Assembly (NCBI GenBank): GCA_024509875.1
Contig: JAMPIV010011354.1
Location: 310,001-374,000 of the forward strand
Direction of reading: 5' to 3'
Source of the DNA: Oreohelix idahoensis
Lineage: Eukaryota > Mollusca > Gastropoda > Stylommatophora > Oreohelicidae
DNA length: 64,000 bases
Shown: positions 12,301 through 21,763 of the stretch, one piece after another
Position numbering within the stretch: the stretch's first letter is position 1
Layout of the letters: every line of letters begins with the position of its first letter
The notes under the pieces: model-generated
The model's database searches: none
The model's input: only the letters and a program-made list of their open reading frames with translations
What the model was told of the DNA's origin: nothing
Position numbers and translations under genes: made by a program

Positions 12301-14298
12301 AGAGAAGTCCCTAATGAACACACAGGATTTTCTCCCTTCGAACTTGTCTTTGGCGCGCGTCCACGCGGCCCTATGTCTTTATTACACGATCTCATCACTG
12401 CCGATGATATTAGCGATGAAACTCAATCCTCATATGAGTATGTCATTGCTCTTAGACAAAAGATCATTGAGGCATGTAAGCTAGCAACTGCTTCATCAGA
12501 AATTGCTAAAGAGAAGGCAAGGCAGTTTGCTAACAAGAATAGATGTCTACGACAACTTTGTCCAGGTGACAAAGCATTCGTCCTACTCCCCAGTAGGGAA
12601 AATAGACTTCTTATTGCATGGAAAGGTCCGTATGCAATAGTCTCTCGGATTTCCGATGTTGACTATGTGGTCGATATTGATGGAAAGCATAAAACTTTCC
12701 ACATAAACATGCTTTCGGAATTTCACGAACGTCCGGACTATTTGCTGCCTATTTTCCAGGCAACGGATGATGCTCCTGCACCTCACGGTCATTATTCATC
12801 CCTGTCTGTCATTCAGGATGAGGAAGCTACCTTCTCTGATGTCAACCTTCCCCTTCCAGTGGTTCCATTACATTCCACGGAATCTTGGAAAAACGTTTCT
12901 GTTTCTCCTAATCTTTCTGGTGACGAACATCGACAAGTCTCGTCGATGTTACAAACATTTCAGGATGTTCTCACTGACATTCCTGGACACACAGATGTCA
13001 TAGAACATGACATAATTCTTACCGACAATAATCCAATTAGGGTTAGGCCGTATCCTATTCCTATACACTTTCAGTCGCAAGTGGAAAAGGAATTGGATGA
13101 AATGATTCAATTAAATATAATTGAACCATCGACTTCACCATATTCTTCTTCCATGGTTATTGTCCGGAAGAAGGATAAGAACATACGAATTTGCGTTGAT
13201 TATCGCAAATTGAATCAGGTCACAAAGTTCGACGCTGAACCGATGCCTTTGTTAGAAGATCTACTGATTAGACTTTCTAATTCTAGATTCTTCACTAAAC
13301 TTGACTTGTCTAAAGGTTATTGGCAAGTGCCTTTAGCAGAGCATGCCAAACCTCTTACTGCTTTTTCTACACCTAGGGGTCTATTTCAATGGAATGTTAT
13401 GCCTTTTGGTCTCATGAACGCCCCTGCCACTTTCGTTCGCATGATGCGTCGAATTCTGTCACATCGTTCGGATGTCATCGCATACTTAGATGACATCTGT
13501 CTCTTCAGTGATACCTGGGAAGATCACTATTTAGGGTTATATGACTTACTGTCCACTCTACGTGAGAATAATTTGACAGCAAAACCTTCTAAAGCTTTTG
13601 TTGGTTTTGGTGAAATCTCTTTCCTGGGTCATCGTGTTGGTCATGGTCTCTTGAAGACAGAAGACCACAATACTTCCAAAATACTGAACATCTCTGTTCC
13701 TAAAACGAAGAAACAAGTTAGGAGTCTCTTAGGTTTAATTCAATTTTATGGGAGATTTATTCCAAATTTATCTTCGATCATGGCACCTCTCTCAACATTG
13801 TTGAAGAAAGGTTCGCCTAATCTGGTCCGTTGGTCTGAAGAATGCCAATCTTCACTAGACCAAATCAAGAATATATTTTCTTCTCCTCCCATCTTAAGAT
13901 TACCTACTCTTGATAGGACTTTTGTTCTTCGGAGTGATGCTTCATCCACTGGGATTGGAGCAGCACTGATGCAAGAATATGCAAATACTCTGCATCCTGT
14001 TATGTACATTTCTAGAAAACTAAATGCGGCAGAGAGGAACTACTCGGTTTTAGACCGTGAGTTGTTAGCGATGGTTTGGTCAATTCTAAAGCTACAAAGA
14101 TTCCTCCTGGGCGCACATTTCATTCTAGAGACTGATCAGAAAGCTCTTACAGCTATTCAGACTAAGAATTTGAAGAGTTCGAGATCCACTCGATATGCTA
14201 TAGCTCTTCAACCTTTTCACTTCACGGTACGAGCTATCCGTGGTGCGGATAATGTGATGGCTGACATTTTGTCTAGATGCCCACATGACTCCAACTAA
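9334..14298 (+). CDS. Gag-protease-integrase-RT-RNase H polyprotein of element A
   Basis: 1,654 codons in one frame. Gag: N-terminal segment, charged coiled coil (residues about 30-165) with 9-residue repeats, capsid-like helical region (about 183-330), and an Asn/Arg-rich tract (about 376-500). A cluster C542-x2-C545-x13-C559-x-H561 stands where a CCHC knuckle would be expected. Protease: DSG at 595-597. Integrase: H791-x6-H798...C828-x2-C831, then D861, D921, E957 (D,D35E) and a GPY module near 1096. RT: residues about 1230-1400 with YLDD at 1384-1387. RNase H: D1535, E1576, D1601. Compared with B, residues about 58-86 are read in a shifted frame between compensating indels. ATG at 9334 gives the longest frame; the ATG at 9346 is the one conserved in C. 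All catalytic residues are present; activity is inference. Confidence 0.95.
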   Translation: MLDNMSTFEHFIEQGKLLGKTGDKLEEFATARYDKAMEAEQKKLHMEAEQKKLQMQVDEKDSKWKWKNKKGNQKLRKENSARAERLEAENKRLEKEAENKRLEKEAENKRLEKEAENKRLENERLQKEAQAEERRLQRESDERKEKAKMEHEEKVLALELEKLKLTSMSNGNDSNKGSSSGKANNDTFKIKLPTFSPSSDDIMFYLDRFEQACTAHNIDKAKYVYQLSGILTGKALSILNMVDEPDKNNYEVVRAALLKKYQLNEDGYRLQFKNMLPENGVEFSEFIARIRITFSRWVELSKTEKTYEGLMDLILRDKVMSSVNESFLAFLHERKPKTIKEMEDFCCQYVTAHPHITMGNSKVKEGLPVASAAPYGQNFARRSQQNFDRKSSGNFCQNHGNQFHGDSSSKNWRQPDSTRYYHPNNYKHFKRGYGNRGYSCRRPQNQTNRCSHQCEHDSNRGNWNSNQDNNYNRDNNNCRDNNNSDNFRGNNSRGRSQHKKKRYQQANAVQQETEGACNHVVDSKNFDAVTGSAFDFERANKCPQCSTLFEPGTITTLSCGHPLPALPAAVAHDGRGSLILHKGLVNDTPVSLLFDSGCTTIGVRQSLVDPSCATGRVIKCVTFGGTLEKYPTAVIRIATPFFTGDVHACLLPNPIADLIIGRIHGVRECTPQQIAAWEDNNMQATNAVVTRAQALQTPETSLNSDNEVDSQDSHLVITRDSFIKLQEEDPSLKKFFVLAKKGDPNQDTNRKSWIAMRNGVLVRMVQDSTTSAHSQILVPKSMRVQILQHAHDSQCAGHMGFARTKSRVLAAFFWPFVNKDIRIYCRSCKVCQEVKSRGPRHAAPIQAADIPIRPFQKMAIDIIGPFKVKSARGHQFILTCVDMCTRWPEAIPLKSISTTDIADALWLIFSRLGFPREILSDHGTQLISDTMSQVMSTLHIERSLSSIYHPMSNGLVERLNRTLKTLLGKITEDHPQDWDRVLPAALFAYREVPNEHTGFSPFELVFGARPRGPMSLLHDLITADDISDETQSSYEYVIALRQKIIEACKLATASSEIAKEKARQFANKNRCLRQLCPGDKAFVLLPSRENRLLIAWKGPYAIVSRISDVDYVVDIDGKHKTFHINMLSEFHERPDYLLPIFQATDDAPAPHGHYSSLSVIQDEEATFSDVNLPLPVVPLHSTESWKNVSVSPNLSGDEHRQVSSMLQTFQDVLTDIPGHTDVIEHDIILTDNNPIRVRPYPIPIHFQSQVEKELDEMIQLNIIEPSTSPYSSSMVIVRKKDKNIRICVDYRKLNQVTKFDAEPMPLLEDLLIRLSNSRFFTKLDLSKGYWQVPLAEHAKPLTAFSTPRGLFQWNVMPFGLMNAPATFVRMMRRILSHRSDVIAYLDDICLFSDTWEDHYLGLYDLLSTLRENNLTAKPSKAFVGFGEISFLGHRVGHGLLKTEDHNTSKILNISVPKTKKQVRSLLGLIQFYGRFIPNLSSIMAPLSTLLKKGSPNLVRWSEECQSSLDQIKNIFSSPPILRLPTLDRTFVLRSDASSTGIGAALMQEYANTLHPVMYISRKLNAAERNYSVLDRELLAMVWSILKLQRFLLGAHFILETDQKALTAIQTKNLKSSRSTRYAIALQPFHFTVRAIRGADNVMADILSRCPHDSN
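9599..9712 (+). repeat. 27-bp coding repeats in gag of element A
   Basis: Four consecutive units of about 27 bp encode a 9-residue period (E-N-K-R-L-E-K-E-A), the last one variant. Element B has fewer units at the equivalent place, which accounts for much of the length difference between the two polyproteins. Confidence 0.8.
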
Positions 14299-15047
14299 TA
14301 CTTCTGTCCTATATTTCCATATATTACAGAGTCATAACACACCTATATTTCTACAATAGATTAGCACATCTGTACTTACTTTATATGTACACACTATCGT
14401 GCTTTGTTGTCATCTTCTTCTGTTCGTTTTTTAAGATGATAGAGGAGGACTGAGTAGTTAATATAAGGGCCGTTAGTTTACTAAACAGCCACAATTATTA
14501 ATAATGTATTGTACCTTATGAAGCATATTAGTTATTAATTAGCATTATATTGCTTGTACTTTCTCAGAATGTCATTGTTGAGCTGAGGACTTACCTTACT
14601 AGTATCAAGCATGACGAGTTCTAGATTGTGTACTTACCCTCGGAATACCAGAGCATATGTCCTGGATCGTCATGTAGTTTAACTTTACTATGTACTTATG
14701 TCATTACATGTCAAAGAATGTACTATTTAAATTTTCCTATCAGATTTGTACATCCATTTTTAAAGACAATATTAGAGTATGCTGTTTAATGATGATTATA
14801 GTAACTTGCATACGTATATTGTGTTTACATGCTAACGTGATGTGTGTTGGTGACACCTCCCCGATGTGAATATTTTTTGAGACATATTTATTTTTCTGTT
14901 GAGGTATATCCTCACCAGACACTCTATAATTAGCCTATTGTTTGGCAATTTAATTAATTATCAGCGCATAATTCGTGCGTTTTGAGCCGCTTATCGCATG
15001 CTCTTTGATATTTAAAAAAAAAAATATGTTCCACATTTTTTTTTTAT
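14299..15047 (+). other. 3' untranslated region of element A
   Basis: About 750 bp between the RNase H stop and the polypurine tract. AT-rich, with no frame resembling an envelope protein and no known motif. Nearly identical in B (53481-54228). Confidence 0.75.
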
Positions 15048-15060
15048 CGGGAGGAGGTGG
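15048..15060 (+). promoter_or_regulatory. Polypurine tract of element A
   Basis: CGGGAGGAGGTGG, five bases (TGATA) before the 3' LTR, is the expected primer for plus-strand synthesis. The same tract precedes the 3' LTR of B (54229-54240). Confidence 0.75.
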
Positions 15061-15065
15061 TGATA

Positions 15066-16142
15066 TGTTGCGTGATAAATTCTCGCAACATCATTTTATT
15101 TCAATATCTATTTTATAACGCAAGGGCAACAACTGCTTGAAATTTATAGTCACTTTTCTCGGTAAGCATTTGTCTTCTCGCGTTGGTATCGAATGCAGTT
15201 AAGTTTGAGCTGTGGTCATTTTGCGCTGGACTGCGCATGACTTGTCTTGCTTCTTGGTCGATCGGTTTCCGCCCACCACTAGTGGAGTGAGCGATTTGGA
15301 ATGGCGAAAGAGATGCCTCGTTGAAGAGGGGATCTCCGCTATTTTTTGTTCTGTCAGGGATGTGTAGTCCTCTTAATGGATATTTCGTTTATTCGAGATA
15401 ATACCTCTAGTGTTTCCCACATGTCGGGAGGCGTGATATTTCTGTGTATTTCATGAAAGCAAGGTAAATTGACTTTTTCATTAACTCTATCGATTTTGGG
15501 TCGTGAGCGATTTCGATTCATAGCCTGTCTTCGAAAGTCGTCGTCACGAGATGTTTTCCCAGCTCACATGTCGCTGTATTGTACTGCATCGGTTGATGCA
15601 GGTACCAAGGACCATTACTTGCTACTTTGTTAAATGAACTAGGTTTGGAAAACCTTTATTATCTAGAGGATATTTTTGAGGACATTATTTATACTTCGGC
15701 AGACGTGTCTGTCTTGCTGAAGTCAAACTAAGGAGAGTGAACTGATCTCATACATCTGGTTATCTCCTGGCTGTTATAGAAAAGGATGGAGTTTTTCACC
15801 TGACTACATTTACAGCACTATGAAATATAACATGCATCTGACTCATCATTGTAATGCTGTCTACCGTCTATTGCTGTATTGAATGTTGCTGTGATAATGA
15901 CTGTTTGATGTGCCTACATATTCGCGTAACCATTTTGTCACTGTGGCGTCCACAATAAATAATGAAGAAAAACGTCAACGGCTGTTTCAAGAATCATTGA
16001 CTTTATACGTCGTGAGTTTACTGACGTTCTATGTGGATTGCCCTGTTATTTTTGTATGAACATTGTTTGACTGAACACATCTGCACACTACACAAAACCA
16101 GACATGCGGATACCATCCATCATCATATGGCATCACGCATCA
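15066..16142 (+). repeat. 3' LTR of element A
   Basis: 1,077 bp, nearly identical to 6825-7900. Differences seen include an extra A in CTCTTAATGG, ATTTC for ATTAC near the start, and GACGTTC for GACGTCC near the end. It ends CATCACGCATCA followed by AGGTC. AATAAA at 15954-15959. Confidence 0.95.
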
Positions 16143-16440
16143 AGGTCCTAGAAAATCTAGGTATGAAAAGAGAACTAATGAGAGAGGTCAAAGTTCGGCA
16201 GCTAAAATACTTTGGCCACATAAAAAGGCATAACACCTTGCAGAAGACCATAACAGAAGGGAGAGTTGAAGGCAAACGTGCAAGGGGAAGACAGCGCTAT
16301 AAGTGGGAAGATAACATCAAGAGATGGACGGGAAAGAGTCTATCAGAGTGTACCACCAAAACAAGAGACAGAAGACGTTGGAGATCCATTACAGCCAACC
16401 TTCGTTGTGGAGATGGCAACTGATGATGAAGTGTGAGATT
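16143..16440 (+). pseudogene. LINE-1 reverse transcriptase, C-terminal segment after element A
   Basis: After the second AGGTC the LINE frame resumes at 16148 and ends at a TGA at 16424-16426. It encodes a typical LINE C-terminus (KVRQLKYFGHIKRH block, then a basic GKRARGRQRYKWED region). The 3' end carries a short TGATGATGAA tail. Removing element A and one AGGTC puts this exactly in frame with the segment ending at 6824. The first part of the open frame from 16031 is LTR sequence, not LINE. Confidence 0.88.
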
Positions 16441-16724
16441 CTGATGTTATATTTAAACATAATATAATATTGTATATACCATATGTTGTATTCTGCCTTG
16501 TGTCACGGGCACACCGGTTGCGGAGCACTGTCCTAGAGGCAATGCGCATGACAAATGCAGAGGAAGTGAAAAGGGAGATAATGTAAAAAAAAACTTTAAT
16601 CACCGTAGTTAAATTATACTACTGGTTATGTCCCTTAGCACGGAGACGTAAACTGAAGAATACAAACATAACTTCGGATGACATGCCACGTTGATTTCCC
16701 GGCGGGGGGAGGGGGTCTCTCATG

Positions 16725-16860
16725 AGACATGCTTGTCATATAAGGCGACTAATAAGATTCTGTGGATGGGGCTGGCAACCTCATCATATAAAACAAATTA
16801 CTACAGTAAAAACTACTACAAGAGTATGTGAATGTTTGGTGAAAGAGATCCTACAAGGGA
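16725..16860 (-). repeat. Dispersed repeat family D copy
   Basis: Contains the reverse complement of the family hallmark (a tract resembling TTTTACATGATGAGGTTGCC), with downstream matches to 34700-34880 and 59830-60025. Probably a SINE or retroposon tail; class uncertain. Confidence 0.55.
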
Positions 16861-16911
16861 TCAGCAGCAGATTTTTTTTCCCTACAAATTCTGAAGCGCG
16901 GACACCACGCG

Positions 16912-16934
16912 CCCCCCCCCCCCCCCCCCCCCCC
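16912..16934. repeat. Poly(C) run, 23 bases
   Basis: Uninterrupted C homopolymer on the plus strand. It is G-quadruplex-prone on the minus strand, and also a place where assembly length is unreliable. Confidence 0.9.
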
Positions 16935-17845
16935 AACCCATTGCAGGAAGGCTGCGCCGAACACCTGCTTTTGAAGTGATGGTTAACGCAGGTATTTGTT
17001 TTACGTGATGAGATTACGAGCCCAAGGGCAAAGCAATCATTAGACACCTCTCACCCAAAGACGCAGCAATAGACAATGCAGTCAGCGACTCATAGCTTGA
17101 CTGCTTGCGTCAGGTTCAGCGAACCAGAGCTGACCAAGACCCTACTCCACCTCCACGTGGTGGTCCTGGAAACAGGCTGCATCACTGCAGTCTGACTGAG
17201 AGAGTAGGGATCGAAGAGGGAAGGCAAACCCGGTCCCAAAAAATGCTGTGCTGAAGTCGGATGTGCCGGCCGAAAGGCGCAGATATCGCAGCTCCGCTGT
17301 AAACAGACACAACGCAACCAACGTCCTTTTCAGGACGAACGAGGAAGAAGAAGAAGACAGACACCTCTTACAACAAGTCACGTGACGGCGGTGGTCCTAT
17401 TATATGTTTCATTACAGACCACCAGAGCAACATCATATTAGTTAACTCATACGACACGCCTAAGACAGTTGTAATTTAATTCTGCCTTTACCTCCTCAGA
17501 ACTCTCGGAAACTACACGAGGCCAGGACAATAAAGGTAATCCCATAACTAATACTGCAGTAGGGGAGTGAAGTGTAAGAGACTTTACCGTACTAGGTCTC
17601 AGCTTTATGAGGTGGGGAAACCAGTTCCCTTCCTCGCTGCCTTTGCCTTCTACAGGGTGTTCCATGAAAAAGCGGCCCCATTCACAAAGTGAAAGTAGCC
17701 AGATTTTTCAGCATTTTGCAATGTTTACAAATATGTCGGTTATAAAAGGTTCTAAGTAGTACTAGATTGACCTAAATTATTTTCCGTGATTGGACCGTGA
17801 GTATTTGAAAACCATCGTGTGTGTTTAAATAAACTGTCTATCACA

Positions 17846-17946
17846 ATGCCGGTTTCACTGCAAGAAAGGATAGCTATTGTTGAGAATTATATCCGTATGG
17901 ATCATTCAAAAAAACATCTGACATTTTTGCATCAACGTTTTCTGGT
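17846..17946 (+). pseudogene. Transposase N-terminal helix-turn-helix remnant
   Basis: An ATG opens a short frame beginning MPVSLQERIAIVENY, resembling the N-terminal HTH of mariner-type transposases found with this style of inverted repeat. It is cut off by the SINE at 17955 and no catalytic part remains. Family assignment is from pattern memory. Confidence 0.5.
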
Positions 17947-17954
17947 TCTAAAAA

Positions 17955-18312
17955 GGGAGCCGCGCTAGCGTAGTGGTTACAACACCGCTCTGGCGACCGG
18001 GTGATACAGGATCAAACCCGGGCGACGGCATTTGAGGATTTTTCGTCGACCGGGATTTGGACTGGATTAACTCGAGACCTGGCGAGTACATTTGAAGGAG
18101 TGTCGTCGACCAGGGACTGGCGGCTCCTGAGCCGACCCAGCTGCAATGGGTACCTCCGAAATCGGCGAGTATTTGCCTGAATGGCGAGGGACACCTGTCT
18201 CTGTACAAGAAATAAAGGGATACTCACGTAAAATCAATGTCAGGTTAGACATAAATAATAACCTGAGATTTCGCCTCGAGTATTAGCGGGCGTACAAAAA
18301 AAAAAAAAAAAA
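17955..18312 (+). mobile_element. SINE-B with tRNA-like head and poly(A) tail
   Basis: Starts GGGAGCCGCGCTAGCGTAGT, with A-box-like (AGCGTAGTGGTTACAAC) and B-box-like (GGATCAAACCC) sequences, and ends in about 17 A. The same head occurs at 63125 and, reversed, at about 20190, but the bodies differ. Inserted within the mariner-like element. Confidence 0.75.
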
Positions 18313-18520
18313 TGGGGTACAACAGGGTCGGTCGTTAATGCCAAAAAATGTAGAGTGCCAACTGTTAGGACGTCACATTTCTACAACTTTAGGACTACTT
18401 GGCCATTCACACTACTTCCGACACAATACGTCAGCATTTCATGACGTCACGGGCCGCTTTTTTCGTGGAACACCCTGTATAATAACTGAGGAGAACATCC
18501 AGGTACCCATTTTTGGATCC

Positions 18521-19490
18521 ATGAACACGATAACATCACCGTGAGGGGAAATCGCTCTAACTGCTAAGCCAGTCAGACGCTGGCCAGGAAAACGCACAAT
18601 CAAAACATCGGCGGATTTAACTGGCAAGTAAATTCTCCTCAAGAGGATATTACAAACTTCTAATCAAGTTCCAGGTCAAAGGGCTTGTTTCTAGAAATCC
18701 TAGAACTCGAGAGTTGATCCGTTTATTCAAGAACTTTAAGTGTGTTCCGTATTTTCATGGTCACCAGTCTGCTTGCGTCAGTGCCTTCCCCTGAAAGAAC
18801 TCTCCGTGTTAAAATGAATTTAAAAAATGTATCACCGTTCAAATAGCACCGTCTAAATGGGTTTGCCATGTTGTACATAAATAATGACATAGCATGAAAA
18901 TTAGATTTTACAGTAATTATAAACACGTTTGCAGTTATTAGGGCCAGGAAAACATTTATACATTTTTTTTTAAACAGCAGCAATGGGAAAGGATGATTGA
19001 AAAGTCACGTCCTATTTTTAAAGTGTTAGTTTTTCCTCTCTTATCCAACTAATTTATATGAACAAGTCAAAATAAAGAGCTTTAACTGTTATTTTATGAC
19101 ATAAAGCGCTGTCATATTAATATTACTGCTCAGCGTAAGATCCGACACACAACAGGCCAATCACCTGTTTGTCTAACAATTGGATCGCATGTTCACCCAA
19201 GAGCTATTGTGCTCTCTGGGTCACCTCTACACTCTACAAGGGGGTAGAAGAGATTCCAATTAAGAAAGATAGAAAGTGAGATCCGACCAGTTCAACACAA
19301 GACATCTTAGCGGGCAGAAGATTTTGCGTTCTCTTATACTGTCAGCTTTTTGGTCATTTGAGATTTTGTTTTGTTTCTAGAAATTAAAATTATTAGTCAC
19401 GTGTAAGAGCAGGCGCCAATGAAAGAGCTGAAAGACCAGCTTCAAGAGCACCCATAGAAAGTGCATTAGATATGGAAAAGGGAGAGATAC
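18521..19490. other. Non-coding stretch
   Basis: No gene or assignable repeat. AT-rich with several short homopolymers. Confidence 0.4.
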
Positions 19491-19504
19491 TGAGGACAGT
19501 TAAT

Positions 19505-19642
19505 GATCGCCGTTTAAACCCTCTGTGGATGGGAAGGAGCGAAGCTCCTGACCGGGTTGGAAGGAAAGTCCTCAGGTTCCCCAGCCTCGCAATGACATGT
19601 CATTGGGCCGAAGGGCTGAAAGCCCAAGTGCCGCTGGATAAG

Positions 19643-19674
<32 letters not shown>
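19505..19674 (+). mobile_element. SINE-B2 tail fragment with poly(A)
   Basis: Matches the body of the SINE at 63260-63406 (GGATGGGAAGGAGCGAAGCT..., CAATGACATGTCATTGGGCC..., GTGCCGCTGG) and ends in a run of more than 30 A. The tRNA-like head is missing, so this is a 5'-truncated copy. Confidence 0.75.
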
Positions 19675-19676
<2 letters not shown>

Positions 19677-19924
19677 ATCGCCGTTTAGAGAATGACACTG
19701 CAATCGACGAATCATCAAGGTTAATATTGCTGGAATTTGGCATCAAACGTAATACTAGCAAAGATGGACGTATGAGAGGATGCAACTGTCGTGTATTAAA
19801 TCAGCGCGCAACATGGACAATTGGCATTCATACCCTTCGACATTTGCCGATGCAGACTGAGCACCTATGGGTTTGCCTGGGTTGCGCTTTGTTAGATATG
19901 TGATTCATATGTATCCAATAGATA

Positions 19925-20190
19925 CAAGGATCCCGATACACGCCCATTGAGGTATATTGGAAATATGGTGTTAGGCCCATATTTTCTTGACCATCGGCAC
20001 ACTAGGGGTGATGTGGTTAGCATCACGCCGGCCGCCTTAACCTTCCCTGAGTTGCTGTGGCACTCAATTCAGGAGGCTGGGTCGACCCCGGAGCCGTTTG
20101 CGGTCTAAAAAAATCCCAACTGAGGATCGAACCACGGACCACCGAGCTAGGAAGCCATTGCACTAACCACTGCCCTAGCGCGGCTCAATC
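19925..20190 (-). mobile_element. SINE-C (minus), full with tRNA-like head
   Basis: Reading the minus strand from 20190: GAGCCGCGCTAGGGCAGTGG (A-box region), then GTGGTTCGATCCTC (B-box), then a body with GGCGGCCGGCGTGATGCT and GTGTGCCGATGGTCAAGAAA. The body matches 30640-30780 on the plus strand. Confidence 0.75.
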
Positions 20191-20344
20191 CAATACGTAC
20201 AAGTGATGATATAAAACTTAAAAAATATGGAGTGGCCTTTCAAACACCATGTTTCACAGTGATACCGTGCAGGCCTTGGTTTAGCTTATTTGGCCTTTAC
20301 TTGTGTATCGTAGAGTCGGTCTAACAAATGTCCGATTCCTGAAA

Positions 20345-20625
20345 TTTTAGAAGTGCAACTCCGACTACAGTTTGTTACTAGTCATATAGCATTCGGTGTC
20401 CGGACATTTTTTACCAACTCCGGCTACAGTTTGTTACTAGTCATATCGCATAAAATTCGGTGTCCGGACATTTTTTACCAATTCCGAATACAGTTTGTTA
20501 CTAGTCATATCGCATAAAATTCGGTGTCCGGACATTTTTTACCAACTCCGACTACAGTTTGTTACTAGTCATATCGCATAAAATTCGGTGTCCGGACATT
20601 TTTTACCAACTCCGACTCCATTAAA
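20345..20625 (+). repeat. 64-bp minisatellite, about 4 copies
   Basis: ATTCGGTGTCCGGACATTTT recurs at about 20391, 20455, 20519 and 20583, giving an exact 64-bp period. It degrades into CCGACTCC-rich sequence to about 20650. Confidence 0.9.
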
Positions 20626-20689
20626 AAAACGACCGACTCCACGACTCCGATACAGGTGGTAGATTTTGGGTAGTTAAGTGTTCTTTACC

Positions 20690-21000
20690 ATTACAGCGGG
20701 TAGGCGCTGGAATTGGGTTTGCCACATCCTCAGAAGAGACCGTGACACCTACTCCAGAACTGCCATGTTATGGACCCCAGGAAGGAAAGTGACAGAAAAG
20801 CCGGCCAAAAGAAACCTGGCGGAGAACTATGGAGGCAGAGATTCATAGCATGAACTAGAGTTAGGGCTCCACACGAAGGATGGATGCCGACCGAACAAGG
20901 TGGAGACAGTTTGTTGCTGCCTTACCAGACGCCACCAGGCGTGATGGTCACTGATTGCTTTGTCAGTCAGTAGCCAAGGATCAAAGAAGAAGAAAAAGAA
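20690..21000 (+). pseudogene. LINE C-terminal fragment, family L4
   Basis: Plus-strand copy of the same LINE 3' end found on the minus strand at 35283-35700: the region coding a WVCHILRRDRDTYSRTAMLW-type motif, then a basic stretch and an aa-aga-aga tail. Frame broken. The 31-bp minisatellite begins directly after it. Confidence 0.75.
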
Positions 21001-21425
21001 GTCCAGGAATCTATATTTCATAGTTACGTAAGTTCAGGAATCTATATTTCATAGTTACGAAAGTCCAGGAATCTACATTTCATAGTTACATAGGTCCAGG
21101 AATCTATATTTCATAGTTAAGAAAGTCTAGGAATCTATATTTCATAGTTACGTAAGTCAACGAATCTATATTTCATAGTTACGTAAGTCCAGGAATCTAT
21201 ATTTCAGAGTTACGTAAGTCCAGGAATCATATTTCATAGTTACGTAAGTCCAGGAATCTATATTTCATAGTTACGTAAGTCCAGGGATCTATATTTGATA
21301 GTTACGTAAGTTCAGGAATCTATATTTCATAGTTACGTAAGTCCAGGAATCTATATTTCATAGTTACGTAAGTCCAGGAATCTATATTTCATAGTTACGT
21401 AAGTCCAGGAATCTATATTTCATAA
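21001..21425 (+). repeat. 31-bp minisatellite, about 13.7 copies
   Basis: Unit begins GTCCAGGAATCTATATTTCA and continues TAGTTACGTAA. Period is 31 bp with few substitutions. It starts directly at the A/G-rich tail of the LINE fragment. Confidence 0.92.
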
Positions 21426-21701
21426 TGAAGTATAGTGTCGTGACAGGGAGCACCTCAGAAGATACACGTTTCTGGGGTGCTTAGCTGGCCGTCTGTCCTG
21501 TCTGGGTTCAATCTGTCGGCGAGAGGTTATGGCGCCCTGTTAAATTACTCTTGTGTAGTGTACTTAATCTTTCTTTCTATTTTTTTCTTTTTTTTTTTAC
21601 GTGTATCTACCGTTCTCCTATTTTCGATAATTATTTTGCACTTGGGTAAAAGTGATTTCGTTTTGGTGATAAATTAATCATGGTGTTTTATACTATCAGT
21701 G

Positions 21702-21738
<37 letters not shown>

Positions 21739-21763
21739 CATATGCGTTTGTGAGTGTGTGTAT
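21426..21763. other. Non-coding, with (CA)n and (TA)n microsatellite
   Basis: No gene. (CA)n at about 21702-21728 is followed by a TATATATATA-type stretch and GTGTGTGT. Confidence 0.6.

Larger units (their letters stand above)
6825..16142 (+). mobile_element. Element A: complete LTR retrotransposon, Gmr1-like domain order
   Basis: Complete 9.3-kb element: LTR 6825-7900, PBS, 1.4-kb leader, single Gag-PR-IN-RT-RH frame 9334-14298, 0.75-kb 3' untranslated region, polypurine tract, LTR 15066-16142, flanked by AGGTC. No env-like frame follows RNase H. The motifs are Ty3/gypsy-like, but integrase lies upstream of RT, as described for the Gmr1-like group. The frame is open and the LTRs differ at roughly ten to a dozen positions by eye, so insertion is recent. 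It interrupts the LINE at 5764-6824/16148-16440. Confidence 0.95.
16441..17520. other. Non-coding interspersed DNA
   Basis: No gene recognised. Holds a dispersed-repeat copy (about 16725-16860), a 23-base C run (16912-16934) and a G/C-richer stretch at about 17095-17390 that I cannot assign. Confidence 0.5.
17653..18477 (+). mobile_element. Mariner-like DNA transposon remnant with TA duplications
   Basis: Terminal inverted repeats of about 27 bp: CAGGGTGTTCCATGAAAAAG at the left and its near-perfect complement ending GGAACACCCTG at the right. A TA sits directly outside both ends (17651-17652, 18478-18479). The interior has an N-terminal transposase remnant (17846-17946) and a SINE insertion (17955-18312). 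Without the SINE it is under 500 bp, so it is an internally deleted, non-autonomous copy. Confidence 0.8.
17525..18520 (-). mobile_element. SINE-A copy (minus) split by a mariner-like element
   Basis: 17525-17650 is the reverse complement of the SINE-A tail (matching 27960-28095). The front part resumes at 18480 (AACTGAGGAGAAC...GGTACCCATTT), matching the reverse complement of the SINE-A centre. The intervening 17653-18477 is the mariner-like element, flanked by TA. Confidence 0.65.

Noticed and set aside
14299..15047. Search for an env-like frame after RNase H in A (and 53481-54246 in B)
   Set aside because: Only short frames, no signal peptide or membrane segment; treated as untranslated region.
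21001..21425. Regular repeats suggesting a CRISPR array
   Set aside because: Repeats are contiguous without unique spacers and lie in a eukaryotic genome: a minisatellite.
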